From Burkholderiaceae bacterium (GTDB lineage Bacteria; Pseudomonadota; Gammaproteobacteria; Burkholderiales; Burkholderiaceae_E): a DNA stretch of 58,044 nucleotides. Both the position numbers and the translations under genes were made by a program. How positions within the stretch are numbered: the stretch's first letter is position 1; the number at the start of each line of letters is the position of its first letter. The notes under the pieces were generated by a model. The model saw only the letters and a program-made list of their open reading frames with translations. It had not been told where the DNA came from and did not search any database. Positions 1-6,774 of this stretch are shown piece after piece. The DNA lies in contig JAMLIN010000026.1 in NCBI GenBank assembly GCA_023954135.1, positions 1-58,044 on the forward strand. Reading direction: 5' to 3'.

Positions 1-1
1 C

Positions 2-505
2 GCCGCCGACCGGGCCAACCTCGACGCCGAGTACCAGCAGCTCGCCGACGAGATCACCCGCACCATCGCCAACACCAGCTTCAACGGCCTCGCGATACTG
101 GGCGCCGACGCCGGCACGCAGGAGTTCCAGGTCGGCCCCGGGTCCACGGCCAACGATCGCATCTCGATCACCACGACCACCCTCACGGGGGTGTTCACCG
201 CCGGGAACATCCTCACGACCGCCGCCGTCGACACGGCGATGGGCGCGATCGACACGCTGCTCACCACCGCCACCAGCCATCGCGCGACGTACGGCGCGGC
301 GCAGAACCGTTTCGAATCGGTGATCTCCAACCTGCAGGTGTCGGCCGAGAGCCAGACGGCCGCCCGCAGCCGCATCATGGACGCCGACTTCGCCGCCGAA
401 ACCGCCGCGATGACCCGTGCCCAGGTGCTCCAGCAGGCCGGGACCGCCATGCTGGCCCAGGCCAACCAGATGCCCAACACGGTCCTGCAGCTGCTCCAGC
501 GCTGA
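2..505 (+). CDS. fliC: Flagellin, C-terminal part (cut by window start)
   Basis: This is the 3' part of a flagellin gene, the filament subunit exported by the flagellar type III system. The frame is open from base 2 and about 167 codons are visible. It begins in the conserved N-terminal D1 region (ITRTIANTSFNG followed by a GTQEFQVG segment). It passes through a very short middle part straight into the C-terminal D0/D1 helices (FESVISNLQV, AAETAAMTRAQVLQQAGTAM). It ends in a typical NTVLQLLQR tail. The variable D2/D3 region is almost absent, so this is a minimal flagellin. Its promoter and start lie upstream of the window. The fliD gene follows on the same strand behind its own sigma-28 motif. 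Confidence 0.95.
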   Translation, partial: AADRANLDAEYQQLADEITRTIANTSFNGLAILGADAGTQEFQVGPGSTANDRISITTTTLTGVFTAGNILTTAAVDTAMGAIDTLLTTATSHRATYGAAQNRFESVISNLQVSAESQTAARSRIMDADFAAETAAMTRAQVLQQAGTAMLAQANQMPNTVLQLLQR

Positions 506-593
506 GCATCGCCGCGGCCGGCCGACGGACACGGCTTCGGCCCGGACAGCGGGGCGTCGCCGTTCGTTCGTGCCGCCCGGCGGCCTGTCGCCC

Positions 594-620
594 TCAAGAT
601 CCGCCCGTCGGCGCCGATAC
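594..620 (+). promoter_or_regulatory. Sigma-28 (FliA) promoter for fliD
   Basis: TCAA at 594-597 is followed by exactly 15 bases and then GCCGATAC at 613-620. This fits the flagellar sigma-28 consensus TAAA-N15-GCCGATAA with two mismatches. It sits about 80 bases upstream of the fliD start and has the same two elements and spacing as the motif upstream of fliS. Confidence 0.75.
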
Positions 621-698
621 TCCAGGCATCGACGGCCGATCGCCGCGCGCCTTTCCGGCCGAAAGCGGCCGCGCCCACCAGATTCCGGAGTGTGATCG

Positions 699-2102
699 AT
701 GGCAACCAGTTCCATTGGCTCGGGCGGCATGATCGACGTCAACTCGATCGTCTCGCAGCTGATGAGCATCGAGCGCAACCCGCTCACCCTGATCAACAAC
801 CAGATCAAGGGCATCGATACCAAGCTCTCGGAAGTCGGCAAGCTCAAGGCGGCGATGGACAAGCTGCGCAGCGCCGCGGTTTCCCTGTCTGGCGCCGGCA
901 GCTGGAGCGCCGCCAAGGCGAGCAGTGCCCGGCCGGAGGTGGTCGAGGCAAGCGCCGCCGCCGGCGCCCTGCCCGGCAGCTACTCCCTGCGCGTCGACGC
1001 CCTCGCCCAGCACCAGACCCTGGTCACCGGGCCGGTGGCCGGCAGCGACGCGCTGGTCGGCGGCGGCTCGCTGACGATCACTTTCGGCAGTGGTGAAGGC
1101 GGCGGCTTCGTCGCCGATGGCGGGCGTGCCCCGGTACAGATCCTGGTGCCCGCGGGGGCGAGCCTCGCCGAGGTCCGGGATGCGATCAACGGCGCCAACG
1201 CCGGCGTCGGCGCGACGCTCGTGACCGACGCCGCGGGCACCCGGCTGATGATCCGCAGCGCCGAAAGCGGCGAGGCGCAGGCCTTCCGGATCGATGCCGC
1301 CGACGATGGCAGCGGCGCGAGCGGACTCGGGCTCGGCTCGCTCGCCTACACCCCGGGCGATACGGGCGGCTCGATGACCCGACTGCAAACGGCGACCAAT
1401 GCGCAGGTGGAGTTCAACGGCCTGGCGGTCAGCCTCGCATCGAACAACACCAGCGACCTCATCGAGAACGTCAGCTTCGGCTTTCGCCAGGTGAGTGCCG
1501 ATCCGGTCGCGATCGAGATCGGCAACGACGGCGAAGCCGTGAGATCGGGGCTCGAGTCGTTCGTCGATGCGTACAACGAGCTCAACAGCCTGATCCGCAC
1601 CCAGACCGCCTACGACCCGGCCACCAGGACGGCCGGCGCCCTGCAGGGCAACCAGACCGTCAACGCGATGCAGTCGAAGCTGCGGGCGATCATGGGTGCG
1701 ACGGTCGAAGGCATCGACCTCGGGAGACTCTCGGACGCCGGTATCGAGATTCAGCGCGACGGCTCGCTGAAGATCGCCGACGACAAGCTCTCGACAGCGC
1801 TCGCCGACCCGAAGAAGCTGCAGGAGCTCTTCTCGTCCAACGACATCGAAGGGGGCGTGCTCGGCATCGGGCGACAGGTCGGCAACCTGCTCGACGACCT
1901 GCTCGGTATCGACGGCGCGATCTCCGGCGCGACCGAGTCGCTGAAGGCCCGACGCGAAATCTACGAGAACCGGGAAGAGCGGCTCCAGAGTCGCCTCACC
2001 CTGATCGAAGCCCGCCTGATCCGGCAGTACAGTGCCCTCGACGCAAGCCTCTCGCAGCTCAACGGATCGCTCTCCGCATTGAGCAACCTCCCGACCGAAT
2101 AG
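699..2102 (+). CDS. fliD: Flagellar filament cap protein FliD (HAP2)
   Basis: FliD forms the pentameric cap at the filament tip and guides folding of exported flagellin. The 467-residue product is the usual size. It opens with the family N-terminus (GGMIDVNSIVSQLMSIERNP). A FliD N domain covers roughly residues 8-110, and a FliD C domain from about residue 210 to 450 contains EAVRSGLESFVDAYNELNSL and ends in a coiled coil. The ATG at 699 follows a GGAG about 10 bases upstream. The gene is the first of fliDST and has its own sigma-28 motif, as expected of a late flagellar gene. Confidence 0.96.
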   Translation: MATSSIGSGGMIDVNSIVSQLMSIERNPLTLINNQIKGIDTKLSEVGKLKAAMDKLRSAAVSLSGAGSWSAAKASSARPEVVEASAAAGALPGSYSLRVDALAQHQTLVTGPVAGSDALVGGGSLTITFGSGEGGGFVADGGRAPVQILVPAGASLAEVRDAINGANAGVGATLVTDAAGTRLMIRSAESGEAQAFRIDAADDGSGASGLGLGSLAYTPGDTGGSMTRLQTATNAQVEFNGLAVSLASNNTSDLIENVSFGFRQVSADPVAIEIGNDGEAVRSGLESFVDAYNELNSLIRTQTAYDPATRTAGALQGNQTVNAMQSKLRAIMGATVEGIDLGRLSDAGIEIQRDGSLKIADDKLSTALADPKKLQELFSSNDIEGGVLGIGRQVGNLLDDLLGIDGAISGATESLKARREIYENREERLQSRLTLIEARLIRQYSALDASLSQLNGSLSALSNLPTE

Positions 2103-2106
2103 CATC

Positions 2107-2127
2107 GCCGGCCGCGGGTCGGCCGGC
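2107..2127 (+). other. Short perfect hairpin after fliD
   Basis: GCCGGCC at 2107-2113 and GGCCGGC at 2121-2127 form a perfect 7-bp GC stem with a 7-base loop, 4 bases after the fliD stop codon. There is no T-tract, so it is not a classical intrinsic terminator. It may protect the fliD mRNA 3' end or weaken read-through into fliS, which has its own promoter just downstream. Confidence 0.35.
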
Positions 2128-2151
2128 AACGGACGGCGACCCGGTTCACTC

Positions 2152-2178
2152 TCAAGGCGCGGGATTCCCGGCCGATAC
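2152..2178 (+). promoter_or_regulatory. Sigma-28 (FliA) promoter for fliS-fliT
   Basis: TCAA at 2152-2155, a 15-base spacer and GCCGATAC at 2171-2178 repeat exactly the elements found upstream of fliD. The motif ends 35 bases before the fliS ATG. Two identical, identically spaced motifs at the two expected late-class genes make chance unlikely. Confidence 0.78.
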
Positions 2179-2213
2179 AGTAAGCATCGAGAGACAACCC
2201 GTACAGGCGCAAG

Positions 2214-2633
2214 ATGTTCGCTTCCTTCAGGAATCCCGCCCAGGCCTACCACCGGCTCGGCACCGAAACCGCGGTATCCGATGCCGATCCGCACCGCCTC
2301 ATCGACATGCTCTTCGAAGGCGCCAGCGAGTTCATCGCCAAGGCCGACGATGCCATCGTCCGCCGGGACCTCGCCACCAAGGGCGAATCGATCACCCGCG
2401 CCATCCGGATCGTCGACGAGGGCCTGAATGCGGCGCTCGACATGTCGGCCGGCGAGGTGGCCGAGAACCTGCGTTCGCTCTATGTGTTCGTCGAGTTGCA
2501 GCTGCTCGCCGCCAGCCGGGACAACGACCGGGAGCGGCTGGCCGTCGCCCGCCGGACCCTCGCCGAGATCCATGCCGGCTGGAAGCAGATCGCTCCGGGC
2601 CGCAGCGTCCAGCGCGAGCTCGAGACCGTCTGA
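2214..2633 (+). CDS. fliS: Flagellin export chaperone FliS
   Basis: FliS binds the C-terminal helices of unpolymerised flagellin in the cytoplasm and delivers it to the export gate. The 139-residue all-helical product has the family signature: an N-terminal AYHRLGTETAVSDADPHRLI segment, MLFEGA near residue 40, and a C-terminal VARRTLAEIHAGWKQI helix. Length is normal. The gene follows its own sigma-28 motif, and its TGA overlaps the ATG of the fliT-like gene (2633), indicating translational coupling. Confidence 0.95.
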   Translation: MFASFRNPAQAYHRLGTETAVSDADPHRLIDMLFEGASEFIAKADDAIVRRDLATKGESITRAIRIVDEGLNAALDMSAGEVAENLRSLYVFVELQLLAASRDNDRERLAVARRTLAEIHAGWKQIAPGRSVQRELETV

Positions 2634-2977
2634 TGCCCACGGAATCCGCAATGCTCCAGTCGTATCGCGCGGTCGTCGAGACGGCCGAGGCCATGCTCGC
2701 GCAGGCGCGCGAAGGACGCTGGGACGAGGTCGCCCGATCCGCGCGCACGGTCCAGGGAATCACCACTTCGATCGACGATGCCCGCCGCAGTGCCGGCGAG
2801 CTCAGCGAGGCCGACGAAGCCGAGCGGGTGCGCCTGCTCACCCGCCTGATCACGATCGATGCGGAAGTCCGCCAGCTTCGCCAGCCCTGGACACGTCGCC
2901 TCGACGCGCTGCTCGGAGCAACATCGCGTCGCGCCTCCCGGGACGGGGCTGCCACCGCTCCGGAGACCCGCGGCTGA
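2633..2977 (+). CDS. fliT: FliT-like flagellar chaperone/regulator
   Basis: A small predicted all-helical protein of 114 residues, directly coupled to fliS by a TGATG overlap. FliT proteins bind FliD as export chaperone and can also bind FlhDC. Position, size and helical composition (an EMLAQAREGRWDEVA-like heptad segment around residues 18-35 and an LTRLITIDAEVRQL segment around 70) support the call. Sequence conservation in FliT is low, so context carries much of the weight. An internal ATG at 2651 could be the real start, removing six residues. Confidence 0.75.
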   Translation: MPTESAMLQSYRAVVETAEAMLAQAREGRWDEVARSARTVQGITTSIDDARRSAGELSEADEAERVRLLTRLITIDAEVRQLRQPWTRRLDALLGATSRRASRDGAATAPETRG

Positions 2978-2981
2978 AGCC

Positions 2982-3710
2982 ATGGCCTCGCCGCATTCCC
3001 ACGTGGATTTCATGCCCGAGCCCCCGGGCGAGCTCCTCGAGGCCCATGCGCTCATCGGTAAACCCCTGGCGGCCGCCCTGCTCCGGGAGCTGGCCCACCG
3101 GGAGGTGCCGGTCGCCCTGCGGCGCCGGTGCGACCCGCGCGCCCGCGCCATGGGCCGGCTCGTCGATTGCAGCGACGACGCACTGACGCTGGAGCCCGAC
3201 GACGTGGAGCCGGGCGTTCTCCTTGCCGAGGACGACGACTACGTCGCCGTGGCCTATCTCGACGGCGTGAAGATCCAGTTCGATGCGCGGCTGCGCACCG
3301 GCGGCCAGGAGCGGCGCCTGCTGCGCGGGCCGGCGCCGCTGGCGGTCTATCGCCTGCAGCGCCGTGAAGCCTACCGGGTTGCCGTCACGGCACGCAAAGG
3401 ACACTGCGCGCTTCGCTTCGCTCCCGGCGACGAGCTCGCGGTGGGCATCGTCGACCTGAGCGCCCGCGGCCTGCTGCTCGCCTGGCCGCGCCCGACGCCT
3501 CCGGTGATCGGCACCGTATGGGAGCACGCCCGGATCGAATTCGCCGACCGACCTCCCCTGCCGTGCACCCTCGTCGCCTGCCGGACCGATGTCGTGGACG
3601 ACGGCTCCATGCTCGTCGGCTGCGAGTTCGGTCCCTTGCCGCCCGAGATCGAGCGCGCGGTCCAGGTCCTCGTCAACGATCTGCAGCGGGGGACGCCGAC
3701 GATCTCCTGA
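2982..3710 (+). CDS. ycgR: YcgR-type PilZ flagellar brake protein
   Basis: This protein should bind cyclic-di-GMP and slow the flagellar motor. The 242-residue product has the two-domain layout of YcgR: an N-terminal YcgR-N beta-barrel (about residues 15-125) and a C-terminal PilZ domain. Both PilZ binding motifs are present: REAYR (RxxxR) in the interdomain linker and DLSARG (DxSxxG) about 40 residues later. I chose the ATG at 2982, four bases after the fliT-like stop. An upstream in-frame start at 2859 would overlap the previous gene by 119 bases and adds no conserved sequence. The chromosome also carries a diguanylate cyclase at 21762. Confidence 0.88.
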   Translation: MASPHSHVDFMPEPPGELLEAHALIGKPLAAALLRELAHREVPVALRRRCDPRARAMGRLVDCSDDALTLEPDDVEPGVLLAEDDDYVAVAYLDGVKIQFDARLRTGGQERRLLRGPAPLAVYRLQRREAYRVAVTARKGHCALRFAPGDELAVGIVDLSARGLLLAWPRPTPPVIGTVWEHARIEFADRPPLPCTLVACRTDVVDDGSMLVGCEFGPLPPEIERAVQVLVNDLQRGTPTIS

Positions 3711-3826
3711 TGCATGCCGGGCCGGCTTGACCCACCGGCCGGCAAGGCGGCAACATCGACCGGTTCCGGAGTACCCCGGACGGAATCGATCGGCCGCCGG
3801 ATCCCGGCAGGCCAGGGAGACAGGAC

Positions 3827-4969
3827 ATGGCTTGCCCGGGCGATCCGGTGGCGATCGCGGACCACGATGACGGCCAGGCGGCACTGGAAGCGCGGGCAGC
3901 GTTCTTCCATGACGCGCTGACCGACTGGCTTGCCGATCCCGGCATCACGATCGTCTGCGGCCGCTGGACCGACGGCGCGATCTCCGAGTTCATGCCGGCC
4001 GGCACCGCCAGCCTGCTGCCGCCGGCCTACGAGGGTCGCTTCGCGGGAATCCGGGAACTGCGCATCCGCCAGCAGCGCCATCACCTGCATATCGACCTGG
4101 GGCGTATCCACGCGCTGTCCTACGTGGTGGCGCCGAGCGTCTGCCTCGGCTTCGACCCCTCGCTCGAGATCCGCCTGCTGACGGAGGACGAGACCGGCGC
4201 ACCGACCGATCGCTGGATGGTCGCGCTGATGTACGCCAACCCCTACCTGCAGGACCGTCGCGTCGACCCGCGCGCCGCCGAACGATTCTTTCGCAGCGCG
4301 CGGGACCAGCTCGCCCGCCGGCCCGATCTCGTCAGGGTGGAGATCGCCCCCGACGTCAGGGACAACGTCCATGCCGGCGCGCTCTTCGAATGCCTCGCCG
4401 GGGTGGTCGGCAAGCGCTTCGAAGGCATCGACTGGGCCGGCGGGCTCGCCGCCCTCGGGGTACGGGAACCGGCGGTTCCGGCAGGCGAGCCGCTGATCGT
4501 TCCCCTGCTGCGCGAGGCGCTGGCCCTGAGCGAAGCCTCCCTCGTGATCTTCCGGGACCGCACCCTGGTCGAGTTCAAGACCGACAGGCTCGGCGGCCTG
4601 CATCGCTACGAGGAGCAGGGCCATGTCTCGTGGCAGATCGGCGAGTTCGACGATCATCACTGCCATCTCTCGCTCGGCGCGGTGAGCAGGGTGCTGTTCT
4701 CCGCCGAACCGGTGCCCTGCCAGGGCAACCGGCTCAACTACACCATCTGGTTCCTCGTCCCCGGCGCCTGCGGCAACCCCTATCGGCCCGACGGCTATTT
4801 CTCGATCACGCTGAACAAGCCCTATCGTGCCGGCGTCGCTCGTCCCGAGGTCATCGAGCCGGTGATGGCCCTCTATCGTCGCCATGCCCGCGAAGCCTGG
4901 GTCGAGGCCGACGCCCGGTTCCTCGAGGCCCTGGCCGACGGACCGCCGAACCGGCGCTTCGACGAATAG
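3827..4969 (+). CDS. Uncharacterised protein with internal duplication
   Basis: I do not recognise a named family. The 380-residue product has no signal peptide or membrane segment and should be cytoplasmic. It seems to contain two related halves. Around residues 84-120 a segment has the pattern HHxHxxLG, then a beta-rich stretch, PxxCxG and a hydrophobic strand. Around residues 281-317 the same pattern recurs (HHCHLSLG ... PVPCQG ... YTIWFLV). Each is followed by an N-P-Y segment (NPYLQDRR; NPYRPDGY) and then a long helix. It lies between the ycgR gene and the baeRF gene, with no flagellar signature. A possible relation to double-repeat haem-handling proteins crossed my mind, but no motif supports it. 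Confidence 0.6.
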   Translation: MACPGDPVAIADHDDGQAALEARAAFFHDALTDWLADPGITIVCGRWTDGAISEFMPAGTASLLPPAYEGRFAGIRELRIRQQRHHLHIDLGRIHALSYVVAPSVCLGFDPSLEIRLLTEDETGAPTDRWMVALMYANPYLQDRRVDPRAAERFFRSARDQLARRPDLVRVEIAPDVRDNVHAGALFECLAGVVGKRFEGIDWAGGLAALGVREPAVPAGEPLIVPLLREALALSEASLVIFRDRTLVEFKTDRLGGLHRYEEQGHVSWQIGEFDDHHCHLSLGAVSRVLFSAEPVPCQGNRLNYTIWFLVPGACGNPYRPDGYFSITLNKPYRAGVARPEVIEPVMALYRRHAREAWVEADARFLEALADGPPNRRFDE

Positions 4970-5006
4970 CCGCTGGCCGAAGCGCCCGGGCCCGAATCCC
5001 GCACTT

Positions 5007-5024
5007 CATTGATCTGACCCAATG
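5007..5024 (+). promoter_or_regulatory. FNR/CRP-like dyad upstream of baeRF gene
   Basis: CATTG at 5007-5011 and CAATG at 5020-5024 form a perfect 5-bp dyad. The core TTGAT-N4-CCCAA resembles an FNR/ANR box (TTGAT-N4-ATCAA), with the left half perfect and the right half 3 of 5. It lies 91 bases upstream of the baeRF start. The same TTGATC (5009-5014) is also spaced 18 bases from TAAATC (5033-5038), so it could instead be a -35 element. Confidence 0.3.
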
Positions 5025-5114
5025 CGACCCGGTAAATCCGGGACATGATGGGGTCGAGGCGCACGGCATCGAGCCGGTGTCGCCGCAACGAAGATTTCGC
5101 GGAGGCCCGAATCC

Positions 5115-6260
5115 ATGGATTCACTGGACAGAGACTATCCCCACCTGCTGCTCGCCGAGCGAGAAGGCCCCTGCCTGTCGCTCTACCAGCCGACCCATCG
5201 TGCCTTTCCCGAGCGCCAGCAGGACCCGATCCGCTTTCGCAATCTCGTGAAGGACCTGGAGCAATCACTGCTGCAGCGTTATCCCGAGCGTGACGTCGCC
5301 CCGCTGCTCGCGCCCTTCCGGCGGCTGGCCGACGATGAAGGCTTCTGGAGCCACCCGGGCGAGGGGCTGGCGGTACTCGGCGCGAACGACTTCTTCCGGG
5401 TGTATCGACTGCAGCGTCCGGTCGCTGCGCTGGCCGTCGTCGCCGACAGCTTCCACACCAAGCCCATGATGCGCATCGTCCAGTCGGCCGATCGCTACCA
5501 GGTGCTCGGCATCGATCGCCAGCGGGCGCGGCTGTTCGAGGGCAATCGCGACGGCCTCGAGGAGGTGGCGATGGCCGCCGAAGTTCCCCGGACGATCGAC
5601 GACGCCCTGGATCGCGACATCGAGCGGGAGCGGTCGACCCGTACCCATGGCAGGGCGAACAGCGCGTCCACGACCCGCCAGGGAACCGATGTCCGGCAGG
5701 ACAGCATCGACGCGGACACCGATGCGTTCTTCCGATCGGTCGACCGCTCGGTCGCGGAGCATCATTCGCGCCCGAGCGGCCTGCCCCTGATCCTGGTGGC
5801 CCTGCCGGACCACCAGGCGCGCTTTCGCAGGCTGAGCTCGAATCCGGCCCTGACATCCGAAGGCATCGACCGCAATCCGGAGTCGGTCGGCATCGAGCAG
5901 TTGCGCGAGGAAACCTGGAAGCTGGTGCTGCCGCGCTACCTCGAGCGCCTGTCCGGGCTGATCGACGCCTATGGCGTTGCGTACGCGAAGGGACAGGCGA
6001 CCGATCAGCTCCCCGATGCCGCGCGTGCCGCCGTCGAGGGCAGGATCGCCTGCCTGCTCCTCGAAGCCGATCGCCAGCAGGCCGGACGACTGGTCCCCGA
6101 GACTGGTTCGATCGTTCCGGGCGATCTCGACAATCCCCATCTCGACGACCTGTTCGACGACCTCGGCGAGCATGTGCTCAGGAACCGCGGGGAAGTGATC
6201 ATCGTGCCGGCCGAATCGATGCCGACCGACACGGGGCTCGCCGCAACCTACCGATTCTGA
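5115..6260 (+). CDS. baeRF-family (archaeo-eukaryotic release factor-like) protein
   Basis: The 381-residue product matches the bacterial archaeo-eukaryotic release factor group related to eRF1/Pelota, whose members are proposed to act in ribosome rescue or hibernation. Recognisable parts are the N-terminal CLSLYQPTHRAFPERQQDP segment followed by an RFRNLVKDLEQSL helix. A central domain holds a conserved YQVLGIDRQRARLFEG strand (about residues 128-143), and an eRF1 domain 3-like C-terminus ends in a glycine-poor EVIIVPAESMP strand. The ATG at 5115 is preceded by GCGGAGG. It is separated from its upstream neighbour by 145 bases with a possible FNR-like dyad and converges on fliE. It is not a known flagellar gene. 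Confidence 0.8.
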   Translation: MDSLDRDYPHLLLAEREGPCLSLYQPTHRAFPERQQDPIRFRNLVKDLEQSLLQRYPERDVAPLLAPFRRLADDEGFWSHPGEGLAVLGANDFFRVYRLQRPVAALAVVADSFHTKPMMRIVQSADRYQVLGIDRQRARLFEGNRDGLEEVAMAAEVPRTIDDALDRDIERERSTRTHGRANSASTTRQGTDVRQDSIDADTDAFFRSVDRSVAEHHSRPSGLPLILVALPDHQARFRRLSSNPALTSEGIDRNPESVGIEQLREETWKLVLPRYLERLSGLIDAYGVAYAKGQATDQLPDAARAAVEGRIACLLLEADRQQAGRLVPETGSIVPGDLDNPHLDDLFDDLGEHVLRNRGEVIIVPAESMPTDTGLAATYRF

Positions 6261-6286
6261 TACGGACTCGCCTTCGCCCACATGGG

Positions 6287-6607
6287 CTACACCTGCATGT
6301 TCATGATGTCGGTGTAGGCGGCGACCAGCCGGTTGCGCACCGTCAGGGCGGCCTGGAAGGACACCTGCGCCTTCTGCATCGAGGCCATCGTCTGCTCGAG
6401 GCCGACTGAAGGATCCCCGCTCTGGTAGGCCTTGATCATCATCGTGGACTCGGTCTGGGTATCGCTGACCGACTTCAGCGCGTCGTTCAGTGCCGTGCCG
6501 AAATTCCCCTGCGCCTTGTCGGCCTGGCCGGCGCGCAGGGTCTGGGCCTGCTTCTGCGATGCCGCCTGCAGGGCCTGCTGCAGTGCGCCTAGTGATCCGA
6601 TTTCCAT
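6287..6607 (-). CDS. fliE: Flagellar hook-basal body protein FliE
   Basis: FliE joins the MS ring to the proximal rod and is the first export substrate of the flagellar apparatus. The 106-residue product has the family C-terminus (QKAQVSFQAALTVRNRLVAAYTDIM then NMQV), which mediates rod contact, and normal length. The ATG at 6607 is preceded by GGGAG at good distance. It is divergent from fliF; the shared intergenic segment holds a dyad resembling an FlhDC box, with an AACAAT at 6637-6642 placed as a -10 for this direction. Confidence 0.95.
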   Translation of the reverse strand: MEIGSLGALQQALQAASQKQAQTLRAGQADKAQGNFGTALNDALKSVSDTQTESTMMIKAYQSGDPSVGLEQTMASMQKAQVSFQAALTVRNRLVAAYTDIMNMQV

Positions 6608-6636
6608 GGTCGATGCTCCCTGGAGGGCATGCCGGC

Positions 6637-6728
6637 ATTGTTCCAGCCCGGACGGGGCCCGGGCGCGGAATAAGCGGGGCGACTCGCCGCTAATTCGCAG
6701 CTTCCAGCCCTAAAGTTTTCCGCACAAT
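6637..6728. promoter_or_regulatory. Divergent fliE/fliF class II promoter region with FlhDC-like box
   Basis: GAATAAGCG at 6668-6676 and CGCTAATTC at 6688-6696 form an 8-of-9 inverted repeat resembling the AATAGCG...CGCTATT core of FlhD4C2 boxes. For fliF, CCCTAAAGTTTTCC (6708-6721) and a -10-like CACAAT (6723-6728) lie 26 bases beyond the right arm. For fliE, AACAAT (minus strand, 6637-6642) lies 25 bases beyond the left arm. These distances put the box near -40, as in known FlhDC-activated promoters. Confidence 0.65.
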
Positions 6729-6774
6729 CGTCCCGACCCTGCCCAAGGCAACCTGGAATCGAGACGACACAGCG

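Noticed and set aside
594-2651. A 685-codon open frame on the minus strand across fliD and fliS
   Set aside because: It is the reverse shadow of high-GC genes; fliD and fliS have clear family motifs, starts and promoters on the plus strand.
3827-4969. Calling the unknown protein a haem-utilisation protein because of its duplicated layout
   Set aside because: Duplication and His/Cys pairs alone are not specific and no family motif was recognised.
6608-6774. A sigma-54 promoter for fliE or fliF
   Set aside because: No GG-N10-GC pair with TGGCAC/TTGC character is present; the FlhDC-like box with -10 elements explains the region better.
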